From: Acinetobacter sp. WU_MDCI_Axc73
GTDB taxonomy: Bacteria > Pseudomonadota > Gammaproteobacteria > Pseudomonadales > Moraxellaceae
Direction: 5' to 3'
Assembly (NCBI RefSeq): GCF_025562455.1
Contig: NZ_JAHPRO010000010.1
Location: 62,001 to 126,000, forward strand
Length of the DNA: 64,000 bases
The notes under the pieces were generated by a model, which was given only the letters and a program-made list of their open reading frames with translations, did no database searches and was not told the DNA's origin. The position numbers were made by a program, and so were the translations under genes. This document shows positions 36,695 through 45,657 of the stretch, one piece after another. Every line of letters starts with the position of its first letter. Position 1 is the stretch's first letter.

Positions 36695-37174
36695 TTATGT
36701 TTCTTGAAATTTATGTAATTGAACAACCAGATCATTGCCCATAATATCGACTACACGTACACGATCGCCAACCTGTACTGGTGAAAGGCTACGGCAGTTC
36801 CATTCATCAGCACCCAACACGGGCAAGGCAAAACGTACTACGACCTGATCGTGAGTTAAACCAACCTGAATCACCATGCCAATTTGACCGATGGTGGCTT
36901 CGCGGGATAATCCCGCTTTGGTTTTATCAATTGAAAGTGGCTTAATAAATTTAAACCATAGAATCGTGCAAAGAATAGACAGGATAATCCACATCACAAT
37001 TTGTATGTTTAAACTCATGATGGGGAAAAGCCACAATAAAATACCCACCATAATGGCGGCAATACCAAACCAAAGGGCGGCAAAGGCAGGTAAAATCAAC
37101 TCAGAAAGCATGAGAATAATACCTAAAACAAACCAATGCCAGGGTTCTAAAACTAATTCCATAGCGTTGCTCAT
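36695..37174 (-). CDS. NfeD-family membrane protein
   Basis: From the ATG at 37174 the protein has 159 residues (an upstream ATG at 37231 is open but unlikely). It has two to four N-terminal helices (WHWFVLGIILMLSELILPAF, LWFGIAAIMVGILLWLFPIM, IQIVMWIILSILCTILWFKF) and a C-terminal OB-fold (about 95-158) with TIGQIGMVIQVGL, GADEWNCRSLSPVQVGDRVR and VVDIMGNDLVV. The pattern is that of short NfeD proteins, which pair with SPFH proteins; the qmcA-like gene follows after 11 bp. It has no protease domain, unlike the long ClpP-class NfeD form. Confidence 0.9.
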   Translation of the reverse strand: MSNAMELVLEPWHWFVLGIILMLSELILPAFAALWFGIAAIMVGILLWLFPIMSLNIQIVMWIILSILCTILWFKFIKPLSIDKTKAGLSREATIGQIGMVIQVGLTHDQVVVRFALPVLGADEWNCRSLSPVQVGDRVRVVDIMGNDLVVQLHKFQET

Positions 37175-37426
37175 ATTACTTATGTGAAAGATGAAAAAAT
37201 CATCAGTTGTCAATGTAACAGAACTGGGCAAAGATGAATATTAAAATAGCAAAATGAATATAAAAATCAGAAAAATGCTTCGTAATGAATAGATAGTTGG
37301 GGTATTTGAATTTAAGTCAAATACCCATTGAGAATGACTTTCTTTCATTGCTCTACAGGGTGCACTTTATTTTCTCTCTGGGAGAAATTAAAGGGGGTGA
37401 TGAAAGAGGTTTGAGAAACATAAGCT

Positions 37427-38344
37427 TTAAAATTTTGGATGTGGTGCAGGTTTGAGTGCGGCAGGAGAGTGTTTAAAGGCATTAATAACACCTTGAATCT
37501 CTTTAATTTTGAGCTGTGCCGCTTTTTCTCCTTCCAAAATGGCCTGATTGCTCGATTTCAAATCGAGCACACCCAGATTACCGACTTTAGGCTGAATGAC
37601 GACATTTGCCTGATTGAGCTCAGTACTGATACTTTGCTGCCCCATAATATTAATGGTCTGATCCAATAAACCTAGCATATTTCCTGCACCAGAACCTGTT
37701 GGACGGGCAGAAATATCGACAGCAATGACAATATCCGCACCCATATCTTTGGCCGTTTTAACTGGAATTGGACTGACTAAACCACCGTCGACGTATTTTA
37801 CATTAGCAATCGTTGCAGGTACAAAAACATTGGGAATACTACAAGATGCGCGAACGGCCTGACCTGCATTGCCTTTAATAAAATCGGCTTTTTGACCATT
37901 GTCCAGACGAGTAGCGACGGCAGCAAAACGGATTGGGAATTTTTCAATCGGTTTGTTTCCGACTTGAGTATTCACATAATCCTGTAATTTTTGACCTAAA
38001 ATAATGCCCTGACGATTGAGGGTAAGATCGCGCAGATCAGACTCCTGCAACTTCAGTGCAAGACTCTGCATTTGGTAAGGCGTTTGACCACTTGCATAAA
38101 TACTGCCAACAAAACTTCCAGCACTGGTTCCTGTCACGATTTTAGGTTTGATCCCATGAGATTCTAAAACTTTGATCACACCAATATGTGCAAATCCTTT
38201 CGCACCGCCACCGCCAAGAGCCAATGCAATCACAGGTTCGCGGGCTTTCAGCGGAGTGGTTTGGGTTGGAGTTTTAACAGTTTTATCACAGCCAAATAGC
38301 GCTAGGCTCAGGGTGCCAATCAAAGCAAAATGTGCAACTTTCAT
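37427..38344 (-). CDS. patatin-like phospholipase, lipoprotein (RssA-like)
   Basis: This protein of 305 residues has a lipoprotein signal peptide with lipobox LALFGC (cysteine at residue 19), followed by a patatin domain: glycine-rich oxyanion loop ALGGGGAKGFAHIGV near residue 42, nucleophile GTSAGS near residue 72 (GxSxG), and the catalytic aspartate in VDGGLVSPIP near residue 185. All catalytic positions are intact. It should hydrolyse acyl ester bonds in a membrane lipid from the periplasmic face; residue 20 after the cysteine is aspartate (CDK), which by the E. coli Lol rule would favour inner-membrane retention, though that rule is weaker outside enterobacteria. It is followed on the same strand's upstream side by an acyltransferase gene (38412), so phospholipid remodelling is a plausible shared theme. 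Confidence 0.88.
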   Translation of the reverse strand: MKVAHFALIGTLSLALFGCDKTVKTPTQTTPLKAREPVIALALGGGGAKGFAHIGVIKVLESHGIKPKIVTGTSAGSFVGSIYASGQTPYQMQSLALKLQESDLRDLTLNRQGIILGQKLQDYVNTQVGNKPIEKFPIRFAAVATRLDNGQKADFIKGNAGQAVRASCSIPNVFVPATIANVKYVDGGLVSPIPVKTAKDMGADIVIAVDISARPTGSGAGNMLGLLDQTINIMGQQSISTELNQANVVIQPKVGNLGVLDLKSSNQAILEGEKAAQLKIKEIQGVINAFKHSPAALKPAPHPKF

Positions 38345-38411
38345 TTTCAGTTAAAATAGCAAAAAATGGTCAAAAAGATGCGCACATCTGAACAGATTTA
38401 AGATCTGAATA

Positions 38412-39035
38412 CTAGCGTTTTTTGACTAGATTTTGTAAAGGTAGAGAGAGCCAGTCTGGCGTATGCGGTGAGAATTTTCCCGCAAATCGCTGCATAATCT
38501 GATCCAAATCTTGTTCATATTCACCTGTTGGATTAAACACGCCCAAGCTATGAATAATCTTATGATCGAAATCAAAAGCAAAAATTACAATTGGGATTTG
38601 TGCTTTTAGAGCGATTTGATAAAAACCACTTTTAATTTTTTCTGCTTTTTTTCGAGTGCCTTCAGGTGCCATACCGACCCAAATTTGATCTTGCTGTTGA
38701 ATAAACTCAACCACTTGCGCAGTTAATCCATTAATGCGATCACGTTTAACGGGAATCAAGCCGGCCCATTTTAAAAAAGGCTGAAAGGGCGGTCTAAAAA
38801 GGCTGTCTTTACCCAACACAGTAATTTTAATGCCTAATCCACCAATCGCTAGAAAACCATACCATGCATCAATATTTGAAGTATGTGGTGCAATAATCGC
38901 AACTGCTTTACTTAAATTTGGAAATTCGCCATCTATGCTCCAGCCTTGCGCTAAAAAAAGGGTTTTAAATAATGCTCGACTCAAAGATGTACCCCGACGC
39001 GGGACTTGATCAGGTAATTCTGGAAACTGTGACAT
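38412..39035 (-). CDS. 1-acyl-sn-glycerol-3-phosphate acyltransferase-family protein
   Basis: This protein of 207 residues has a PlsC-like domain: the catalytic H-x4-D motif in IIAPHTSNIDAWYGF near residue 50, KDSLFRPPFQPFLKWAGLIP and VKRDR near residues 78-100, and the substrate motif MAPEGTRKKAEKIKSGFY near residue 123. The form EGTR is the usual PlsC phosphate-binding motif. It likely acylates a lysophospholipid or related lipid at the inner membrane. It is short, without an added domain, and is not plsC itself by any visible context. Gene order on the minus strand is this gene, then the patatin-like lipoprotein gene after 67 bp. Confidence 0.87.
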   Translation of the reverse strand: MSQFPELPDQVPRRGTSLSRALFKTLFLAQGWSIDGEFPNLSKAVAIIAPHTSNIDAWYGFLAIGGLGIKITVLGKDSLFRPPFQPFLKWAGLIPVKRDRINGLTAQVVEFIQQQDQIWVGMAPEGTRKKAEKIKSGFYQIALKAQIPIVIFAFDFDHKIIHSLGVFNPTGEYEQDLDQIMQRFAGKFSPHTPDWLSLPLQNLVKKR

Positions 39036-39141
39036 ATATTGATCACTATAAAATCCTTTTTTATGATCATAGGCTTTTGAAATTGAACTGACATTGGCAA
39101 AATGTAGACTTTATTTCTCCACTTTTTGCAAAGGGAAAGGG

Positions 39142-40377
39142 ATGCTCAATCCTGTGCGCTTATATGTCTTATTATTTTCATTGTATTGGGCGCAAGGATT
39201 GCCTGTTGGTTTTATGACCCATGCCTTACCTGTAATTTTAAGATCGCAGGGCGTATCTTTGGCACATATTGGCGGGTTTGGTTTACTGATGTTACCGTGG
39301 TCAATCAAGATTCTTTGGGCTCCTTTAGTCGATCGATTTGGTCATTCTAAAAGAGGACATTATCGAAGCTGGATTTTACCGACTCAGATTTTTAGTGTGC
39401 TTATTTTAGTCATTTTATCTTTTTATCCAATTGAATCACTCAGCCAAACAGATTCTCTATTTTTATTTTTTGTACTGCTTTTTTGCCTTAATTTAACTGG
39501 AGCGACGCAGGATATTGCCACTGATGCATTGGCAGTGAATCTGCTCAAAACAGATCAACAGCATTGGGGCAATACCTTTCAGGTAATTGGCTCACGACTT
39601 GGGTTTATTGTCGGTGGAGGCACTTTACTTTGGGCGCTGGATTGGCTTAGTTGGCAAATGACTTTTTGGGGTTTGGCTTTGCTGGTACTCATCAATACCA
39701 TTCCTGTCTGGTCTTATAAAAATGAACCCACACGAATAAGTCATGCATCACACCCAACCCAAACGCAACTTGCATTAAAAGACTATTTTAAGCATTTTTC
39801 GCAATCGCCAGAGTTACGTTGCTGGTTGTTAGTACTGATCAGTTTTAAAATTTCTGATGGTTTGAGTGGTCCATTATTAAAACCACTCATGGTTGATATC
39901 GGTCTAAGTTTTACTCAAATAGGAATATATATCACCATGTTTGGCGCGTTTGCTGCATTATGTGGAGCTGCCATCGCAGGTTATTTACTTAAGCGATATA
40001 CACGATCTAAGCTACTGATTGTATTTTCGTATTGCAAAATTTTAATGCTCTTCGCATATGCTGGATTAGCCTTTGCCTTTGAGCAGAACATCTATATTTC
40101 TTACTTTATTGTGTATCTGATCAATGCACTGGAAGATGTGGTATCAGCGATGCTTTTAGTGGTCATGCTAACTTTGGTCATGCAATACAGTCGAAAAGCG
40201 TTTGCAGGAACAGATTTCACCTTTCAGGTTGCTATTATGGCAACAGTAAGCGGTGGTTTATATATCTTAAGTGGAATTATGGGTGATTTTCTGGGTTATG
40301 CTATATATTTGGCACTGATTGTATTGATTGCGATCGTTTGCTTAGTGCCAATTTATCAATGGAGAAAAATGATCTAA
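39142..40377 (+). CDS. major facilitator superfamily transporter, AmpG-like
   Basis: From the ATG at 39142, which directly follows AAAGGGAAAGGG, the protein has 411 residues and 12 predicted helices. The N-terminal YVLLFSLYWAQGLPVGFMTH, the LPWSIKILWAPLVDRFG segment (MFS motif A region) and TGATQDIATDALAVNLL near residue 130 resemble the AmpG branch, which imports anhydro-muropeptides for cell-wall recycling and beta-lactamase induction. AmpG usually has 14 helices in E. coli and the resemblance is partial, so a related PAT-family acetyl-CoA or siderophore transporter is also possible. An earlier ATG (39094) is open but would add 16 residues without a ribosome-binding site. Confidence 0.78.
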   Translation: MLNPVRLYVLLFSLYWAQGLPVGFMTHALPVILRSQGVSLAHIGGFGLLMLPWSIKILWAPLVDRFGHSKRGHYRSWILPTQIFSVLILVILSFYPIESLSQTDSLFLFFVLLFCLNLTGATQDIATDALAVNLLKTDQQHWGNTFQVIGSRLGFIVGGGTLLWALDWLSWQMTFWGLALLVLINTIPVWSYKNEPTRISHASHPTQTQLALKDYFKHFSQSPELRCWLLVLISFKISDGLSGPLLKPLMVDIGLSFTQIGIYITMFGAFAALCGAAIAGYLLKRYTRSKLLIVFSYCKILMLFAYAGLAFAFEQNIYISYFIVYLINALEDVVSAMLLVVMLTLVMQYSRKAFAGTDFTFQVAIMATVSGGLYILSGIMGDFLGYAIYLALIVLIAIVCLVPIYQWRKMI

Positions 40378-41052
40378 GTGGCTTTCAAATATTAAATATC
40401 GATTGGCTCAAAAAACAACCCGGTAATATGTCACCGCAAAATCCACATTAAAACTGATTGATAACATTTGCAGATAAATTCACCATAACCGATCGTAGTT
40501 GTCGCTTTTGCAAAGCATATTAGGGTGCATGAGGTTGTGCGCGTGATTTTATCCTGAAGAAGAGGCTGATAAAAAGGTGAACAGCATCCCATTAATACTA
40601 GGCTTTCGCCTAAATTCCAATGAATCAATAAACTAATTAAAGTTAAGCGTGAGCTTGCTGTTATTTATTTAAGAGAGTTTTAAGCTTAAATTCTTAGATT
40701 AGCGAATGTAATCTGAATATGATGTCGATACTAATTTACATTTTTTAAGCGTATATGAGACTTTAGTAGAGTTTGACAAATCAAGATGATTCATTCGGAT
40801 TGTTAAATAAAATAAAATTTCACCAAGCCGAAAATGATTGACGTGATTTATTCAATATAAAATTTTGTGCAGGATTTATATTGGTCTGGTCATTTTAAAC
40901 ATAACCTGTTTAAATACAGATGAAAATAAACATTTTAATGTTCAGATACACAGTCGCGGTACTTCAGATATTTCATATTTTACGAAGATCTGAGTCAGAT
41001 GACATAATGATAGATATCCTGATAATAAACTGATTAGCTGTGAGCCAATACC
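40378..41052. other. 675-bp region without a convincing gene
   Basis: This is the longest non-coding stretch of the window. The only frame above 60 codons (40431-40628, minus) is cysteine-rich and unlike any protein I recognise. A small hairpin, TAGGC with GCCTA around four bases, lies near 40602-40615. The last 100 bp should hold the promoter of the response-regulator gene, but I cannot assign a clear -35/-10. It may be the remains of a decayed gene. Confidence 0.4.
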
Positions 41053-41727
41053 ATGCCTAAAATCCTGATTATTGAAGATGACTTCATGATTGCAGAATCT
41101 ACGCTCACTTTACTTAAGTATCATCAATTTGATGTAGAATGGGTAAATAACGGAATTGATGGACTATCGCAACTTTCAAAACAAAGTTTTGATCTGGTAT
41201 TGCTTGATCTCGGTTTACCAATGATGGATGGTATGCAAGTCCTTAAACAGATTCGTCAAAAAACGACTGTTCCTGTACTGATTATCTCAGCGCGTGATCA
41301 GCTGGAAAATCGTGTTGATGGTTTAAATCAAGGGGCAGATGATTATTTAATTAAGCCTTATGAGTTTGATGAATTATTGGCTCGTATTCATGCTTTATTA
41401 CGTCGAAGTGGAAAGGAAGCTCAGTCTACAAGTCAGGATCAAATTCTTAAAAGTGGTGATGTGACTTTAAATATCGAAAAGCATGTTGCAACAGTCAAAG
41501 GTCAGGAAATTGAACTTTCTAATCGTGAATGGGCAATTTTAATTCCCCTTATGACGCATCCAAACAAGATTTTCTCCAAAGCAAATCTCGAAGATAAATT
41601 GTATGACTTTGATAGCGAAGTCACCAGTAACACCATTGAAGTCTATGTGCATCATTTGCGTTCTAAACTGGGTAAAGATTTTATCCGTACCATTCGTGGA
41701 TTAGGCTATCGTTTGGGTCAGAGTTAA
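41053..41727 (+). CDS. OmpR-family response regulator
   Basis: This protein of 224 residues has a receiver domain with acidic pair D9-D10, phosphoryl-acceptor D52 in LLDLGLPMMDG, T/S at LIISARD and the conserved lysine in DDYLIKPYEFDEL (about residue 103). The C-terminal winged helix (about 130-222) ends with VYVHHLRSKLGKDFIRTIRG and LGYRLGQS, typical of the OmpR/PhoB class and closest in feel to QseB/PmrA. It is 14 bp upstream of a histidine-kinase gene, so the pair forms one two-component system. The signal and targets are unknown; the large non-coding region upstream could hold autoregulatory sites. Confidence 0.94.
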   Translation: MPKILIIEDDFMIAESTLTLLKYHQFDVEWVNNGIDGLSQLSKQSFDLVLLDLGLPMMDGMQVLKQIRQKTTVPVLIISARDQLENRVDGLNQGADDYLIKPYEFDELLARIHALLRRSGKEAQSTSQDQILKSGDVTLNIEKHVATVKGQEIELSNREWAILIPLMTHPNKIFSKANLEDKLYDFDSEVTSNTIEVYVHHLRSKLGKDFIRTIRGLGYRLGQS

Positions 41728-41741
41728 GGAACTTGTCCATT

Positions 41742-43067
41742 ATGACCCTGCATTATTCTTTAAAGCGACGCTTAATCTGGTACACGTCTATTTTTAGTAT
41801 ATTGCTGGGCTGTGTTCTGATATTTTCAGCTTATAAAATTGCATTGCAGGAAAGTAATCAAATTCTTGATGCGCAAATGCAATATTTGGCCAAACGTGCA
41901 GCTACTCAACCTTTTGGAACAGTCGTCAGTCATTTTGAAAAAGATCATGTCTATCGCGAAGAAGACTTATTTGTTGATATTTGGGCGTATAAAGATCAAA
42001 GTCATTTAAGTCATGCAGACCGGTTATTGGTTCCTCCTGTCAAATATGCTGGATTTTATACCCAGCAAACTGAACATGGCATCTGGCGTACTTATGTGAT
42101 GCCCACTAAAGATTTTCAAATCCAGATTAGTCAGCAAGAAAAAGTAAGGCAAGTGATGGCGTTAGAACTTGCGGGTAGTATGTTTCTCCCTTATGTCATT
42201 ATTTTGCCTTTTGCCTTAATTGGGCTGGCAGGTATTATTCGACGTAGTTTAAAACCATTGGATGACTTTAAATCTGAATTGATACAACGTGATTCTAGTG
42301 ATCTAGCGCCTATTCATGAAAAAGATTATCCAGAAGAGCTTTCCCCAACAATTCATGAAATGAATCGATTGTTTGAACGAATTTCTACGGCTCAACAAGA
42401 ACAGAAACAATTTGTCGCTGATGCCGCTCATGAGTTGCGTACACCCATTACTGCTTTAAATTTGCAAACCAAGATTTTACTCAGTCAGTTTCCTGATCAT
42501 GCTGCGTTTCAAAATCTGAGCAAAGGGCTCGCACGAATTCAACATTTGGTCAGTCAACTATTGGCTTTGGCTAAACAAGATGCATCAATGAGTAGTCTTG
42601 AGCGATTTAGTACTTTTCAGTTGAATAATGTTGCCTTAAATTGCGTTGAGCAATTGATGAATTTAGCTATGGAAAAGGAAATCGATTTAGGCTTTGAACG
42701 TAATGAAGATATTGAAATGGTGAGTATTGAACCCACAGTACATTCCATTATTTTTAACCTGATTGATAATGCGATTAAGTACACGCCCGTAGCAGGCGTG
42801 ATTAATATTTCCGTTTATGAAGATGAAAATAACTGTGCTTGTGTCCAAATTGAAGACAGTGGTGCAGGGATTGATCCTCAATATTATGATCAGGTATTAA
42901 AACGTTTTTATCGGGTACATCATCATCTTGAAGTCGGCAGTGGCTTGGGTTTGTCCATTGTTGATAAAGCAACACAGCGCTTGGGGGGAGACTTGATTCT
43001 TGCTCAAAGTCGAGAGCTTGGTGGGCTAAGTGTATTGGTACGATTACCCAAGATATTAAAGAGTTGA
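41742..43067 (+). CDS. sensor histidine kinase, QseC-like
   Basis: This protein of 441 residues is read from the ATG at 41742 (AAGGA lies 11 bases before; a TTG three codons earlier is open). It has two membrane helices (about 14-33 and 140-165) around a periplasmic sensor domain of about 105 residues of the 2CSK_N type (DAQMQYLAKRAATQPFGT). A HAMP-like linker is followed by the H-box FVADAAHELRTPITAL near residue 229, N-box NLIDNAIKYTP near 336, and G-boxes EDSGAGIDP and VGSGLGLSIVDKA. It should phosphorylate the response regulator encoded 14 bp upstream. Confidence 0.94.
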   Translation: MTLHYSLKRRLIWYTSIFSILLGCVLIFSAYKIALQESNQILDAQMQYLAKRAATQPFGTVVSHFEKDHVYREEDLFVDIWAYKDQSHLSHADRLLVPPVKYAGFYTQQTEHGIWRTYVMPTKDFQIQISQQEKVRQVMALELAGSMFLPYVIILPFALIGLAGIIRRSLKPLDDFKSELIQRDSSDLAPIHEKDYPEELSPTIHEMNRLFERISTAQQEQKQFVADAAHELRTPITALNLQTKILLSQFPDHAAFQNLSKGLARIQHLVSQLLALAKQDASMSSLERFSTFQLNNVALNCVEQLMNLAMEKEIDLGFERNEDIEMVSIEPTVHSIIFNLIDNAIKYTPVAGVINISVYEDENNCACVQIEDSGAGIDPQYYDQVLKRFYRVHHHLEVGSGLGLSIVDKATQRLGGDLILAQSRELGGLSVLVRLPKILKS

Positions 43068-43096
43068 TGGTATTCAACCATTGAGCATGATGAAAA

Positions 43097-43121
43097 TGAT
43101 CAGATCAATGTAATCTGATCA
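43097..43121. repeat. inverted repeat between convergent genes
   Basis: TGATCAGAT (43097-43105) and ATCTGATCA (43113-43121) form nine pairs around seven bases, 30 bp after the kinase stop. There is no T run, so it is a weak terminator or a transcript-end stabiliser. Confidence 0.45.
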
Positions 43122-43143
43122 AGACAAATGAGATAAATCTCAG

Positions 43144-43947
43144 TTAGATCATTGGAAGGGGTTCTTGCTGTTCGAGTCTCTTTAAAAACAACATACATTT
43201 TTGGACACGTTTGCCATCATTGCCTAATTTTTCAGGTTTAAAATTTAAGATCCACTGCAATTTATGACCCACATTGCAAATGTCACGATATATCTTTTTA
43301 TTGTTATTTAAAGCATCATAAAAAATAGCACTTGCTTGATCGAGTTCCGTGAATTCAAGTCGATATGACGATGAAAAAATAAAGCATAACCAATCACGTA
43401 CCTGACATTGATTTAAATCTAAAACTTCTCCTGGATCTGTTTCAAAATCTATAAAGGTAAACTGATGATCCTCATCAACTAAAATATTGCGGACAAATGC
43501 TTCACTCAAATAGCTGCCCTTTGAATGAATAGATTGAATTGCTAAAATTGCAGCCGTATAAAGTTGAATACGTTGTTCAGAACTGATAGCTCTGGCCAAA
43601 GCATGATCTAGTTGTACGGCTTCGTGCTCACTGGAACCGGCATCCTCAATTAAAATTCCTTCATGAGAAACAGCCAAAACCTGTGGTGTTTTTATACCTA
43701 GCTTTTCCAGAGCAGTAATGCGTTGATATTCACATTGGATCGCTTCTTTGCCACCACGATTAGGAACGGGAATTAGTGCATCTAGTTGAAGCAAACGGGC
43801 AACCCATCTTAGAGGAATATATAACCAAAGTGCATGGCGCTCAGATGCTTTCTTTAACCAAACTTTACGACCATTAAACTCATAAGACTGTATCGATTTA
43901 TTCTGTTGATCAATTGACGCATTCAAGAAGTCTGCAAAATTGCTCAT
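43144..43947 (-). CDS. kinase-like protein, RIO/BUD32/WaaP-type fold
   Basis: This soluble protein of 267 residues reads from the ATG at 43947 (AGGA nine bases upstream). Short motifs fit the small-molecule or lipopolysaccharide kinase-like group: the ATP lysine in NGRKVWLKKASERHA near residue 30, a glutamate candidate in GGKEAIQCEYQRI, and a DFG-like IDFETDPGE near residue 172. The catalytic loop normally reads HxD(x4)N; here it reads YLSEAFVRNILV (about residues 150-161), with glutamate where aspartate is expected. Activity is therefore uncertain. Similar Acinetobacter proteins are often labelled BUD32-like or InaA-like. No cell-envelope sugar genes are nearby. It converges on the two-component operon. 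Confidence 0.72.
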   Translation of the reverse strand: MSNFADFLNASIDQQNKSIQSYEFNGRKVWLKKASERHALWLYIPLRWVARLLQLDALIPVPNRGGKEAIQCEYQRITALEKLGIKTPQVLAVSHEGILIEDAGSSEHEAVQLDHALARAISSEQRIQLYTAAILAIQSIHSKGSYLSEAFVRNILVDEDHQFTFIDFETDPGEVLDLNQCQVRDWLCFIFSSSYRLEFTELDQASAIFYDALNNNKKIYRDICNVGHKLQWILNFKPEKLGNDGKRVQKCMLFLKRLEQQEPLPMI

Positions 43948-44098
43948 CAATATAATCCTGTCATCATCTGTCTTTTATTTTACGCATATTTATATTTAGT
44001 GTCACGATAGGATTTGTTGAGTAAATTTAAATCGTTGTGTATAAAAACGGCTCAATGGAGCCGCTCAAATAATATAAATACTAACCAAAAAAATTGAT

Positions 44099-45286
44099 CT
44101 AAAACATACCTTCTTCTGAGTTTGCAGAAATTTTATGGATAGACAAATCTGCACCTTGAAATTCATCTTCTTGCGATAGTCGAATCCCTACAGTCATTTT
44201 TAAAACACCATAAACCATGAAACCGCCAAATAGGGCGATACTGACCGCTAGAATGCTTCCTATTAACTGTGAGATAAAAGAAACATGACCTAATCCACCT
44301 AGCCATTGTTGTCCAAATATTCCTACAGCAAGACCACCCAAAACACCACAAACGCCATGTAAAGGCCAAACACCTAGAACGTCATCAATTTTCAGTTTGT
44401 TTTGGGTATAAGTAAATAACTTTACGAAAATCACACCCGCAATTAAGCCAATTACTAATGCCCCAAAAGGATGCACCACATCTGAGCCTGCACAAATTGC
44501 GACGAGACCAGCCAAAGGTCCATTATGTAAAAATCCGGGATCATTCTTTCCGACTAAATTGGCGCTCAACGTACCGCCGACCATTGCCATCAATGAGTTG
44601 ATGGCCACTAAACCAGAAATTGCATCGACTCGTTGCGCGCTCATGACATTAAAGCCGAACCAGCCAACAATCAAAATCCATGAGCCCAAGGCTAGAAAAG
44701 GAATTGAAGAGGGTGGATGTGCACTTACACGGCCATCATTTTTATAACGACCATGACGTGCACCTAATAAAATTACGGCGGCAAGTGCAATCCAGCCACC
44801 CATGGCATGTACCACAACTGAACCTGCAAAGTCATGAAATGGCGCACCAAAATGTGTTTCTAACCAATGCTGTAAACCCCAATTACCATTCCATGCAATG
44901 CCCTCAAAAAAGGGATAAACCAGTGCAACTAACACAAAAGTGGCAATTGCTTGCGGTCGCATTTTGGCTCGTTCGGCAATCCCACCTGAAATAATGGCAG
45001 GAATTGCTGCGGCAAACGTCAGCAAAAAAAAGCAGCGCATGAGATTGTATCCATGTTCTGCTGAAAGCGTTGTGCCCATGTGAAAAAAATGCAGCCCGTA
45101 GGAGATGTAATAGCCTATGAAAAAATAAGCAATTGCTGAAATAGAAAAATCGGTCAAAATTTTACTGAGGGCATTGACCTGATTTTTATGGCGAACTGTC
45201 CCTAATTCCAAAAATGCAAAACCTGCATGCATGGCTAAGACGAGAACAGCTCCAAGCAATAAGAAAAAAAGATCTACATTTTGCAT
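44099..45286 (-). CDS. amt: ammonium transporter, Amt family
   Basis: This protein of 395 residues has 11 predicted helices. The pore's twin histidines are present in GSVVVHAMGGWIALAAVILL (about residue 160) and VWPLHGVCGVLGGLAVG (about residue 307), with FAGxxVVHxxxG spacing typical of Amt/MEP/Rh channels. The N-terminus (MQNVDLFFLLLGAVLVLAMH) has no cleavable signal peptide, unlike E. coli AmtB. It conducts ammonia or ammonium across the inner membrane. No glnK/PII gene is next to it, which is unusual for amtB, so PII control, if any, comes from elsewhere. NtrC-like half-sites lie in the upstream 200 bp. Confidence 0.93.
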   Translation of the reverse strand: MQNVDLFFLLLGAVLVLAMHAGFAFLELGTVRHKNQVNALSKILTDFSISAIAYFFIGYYISYGLHFFHMGTTLSAEHGYNLMRCFFLLTFAAAIPAIISGGIAERAKMRPQAIATFVLVALVYPFFEGIAWNGNWGLQHWLETHFGAPFHDFAGSVVVHAMGGWIALAAVILLGARHGRYKNDGRVSAHPPSSIPFLALGSWILIVGWFGFNVMSAQRVDAISGLVAINSLMAMVGGTLSANLVGKNDPGFLHNGPLAGLVAICAGSDVVHPFGALVIGLIAGVIFVKLFTYTQNKLKIDDVLGVWPLHGVCGVLGGLAVGIFGQQWLGGLGHVSFISQLIGSILAVSIALFGGFMVYGVLKMTVGIRLSQEDEFQGADLSIHKISANSEEGMF

Positions 45287-45657
45287 AGTTTGCTCAAAAT
45301 AGGTGCTTTAAACCTTTTTTTGTGACATCAATTTAGAATTGATGCACCAAAATGGTTTAGTAAATCTAAAAAATAGGAACCAAAGTCATCAGACTTTGAT
45401 AATTTGAAACTTTAAGCAAAAAACGCACCAGTTTGGATGTGATTCATCTTTTTTTTAATAATTGTGGTGCATATTGAGCAAATATGGTGCTGGTTGTAAG
45501 AGACGGATAGATGATTTGAGTGATGATAAAGATATTAAATATTTTTTTAAGTGCCATAAGACTTTATTATTTTAATTATTTCTTAAAGCATAAGCTTTGA
45601 TTTTAATTTCAGCATAAAATGTTTTTTAAATGACAATACATAAATAAGTGATGACGG
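45287..45657. other. divergent intergenic region upstream of amt
   Basis: This 371-bp gap holds several structured sites and no gene. It contains an inverted repeat CATCAATT-TAG-AATTGATG (45326-45344), another CAAAGTC-ATCA-GACTTTG (45381-45398), three further GCACC or GGTGC half-sites (45424-45440, 45464-45471, 45486-45491), and an imperfect sigma-54-like element on the minus strand (CAGCAC-N5-TTGC, 45478-45492). Together they suggest nitrogen control of amt. Confidence 0.4.
45343..45359 (-). promoter_or_regulatory. NtrC-like binding site upstream of amt
   Basis: TGCACCAAAATGGTTTA matches the NtrC consensus TGCACC-N5-GGTGCA exactly in its left half and in three of six bases (GGT) in its right half. 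It lies 57 bp upstream of the amt start codon. A perfect 11-base core ACCA-AAA-TGGT is included. Confidence 0.4.

Noticed and set aside
40431-40628. 65-codon minus-strand frame (cysteine-rich) in the 675-bp gap
   Set aside because: No recognisable family, no clear start signal, and strange composition; left as part of an unexplained region.
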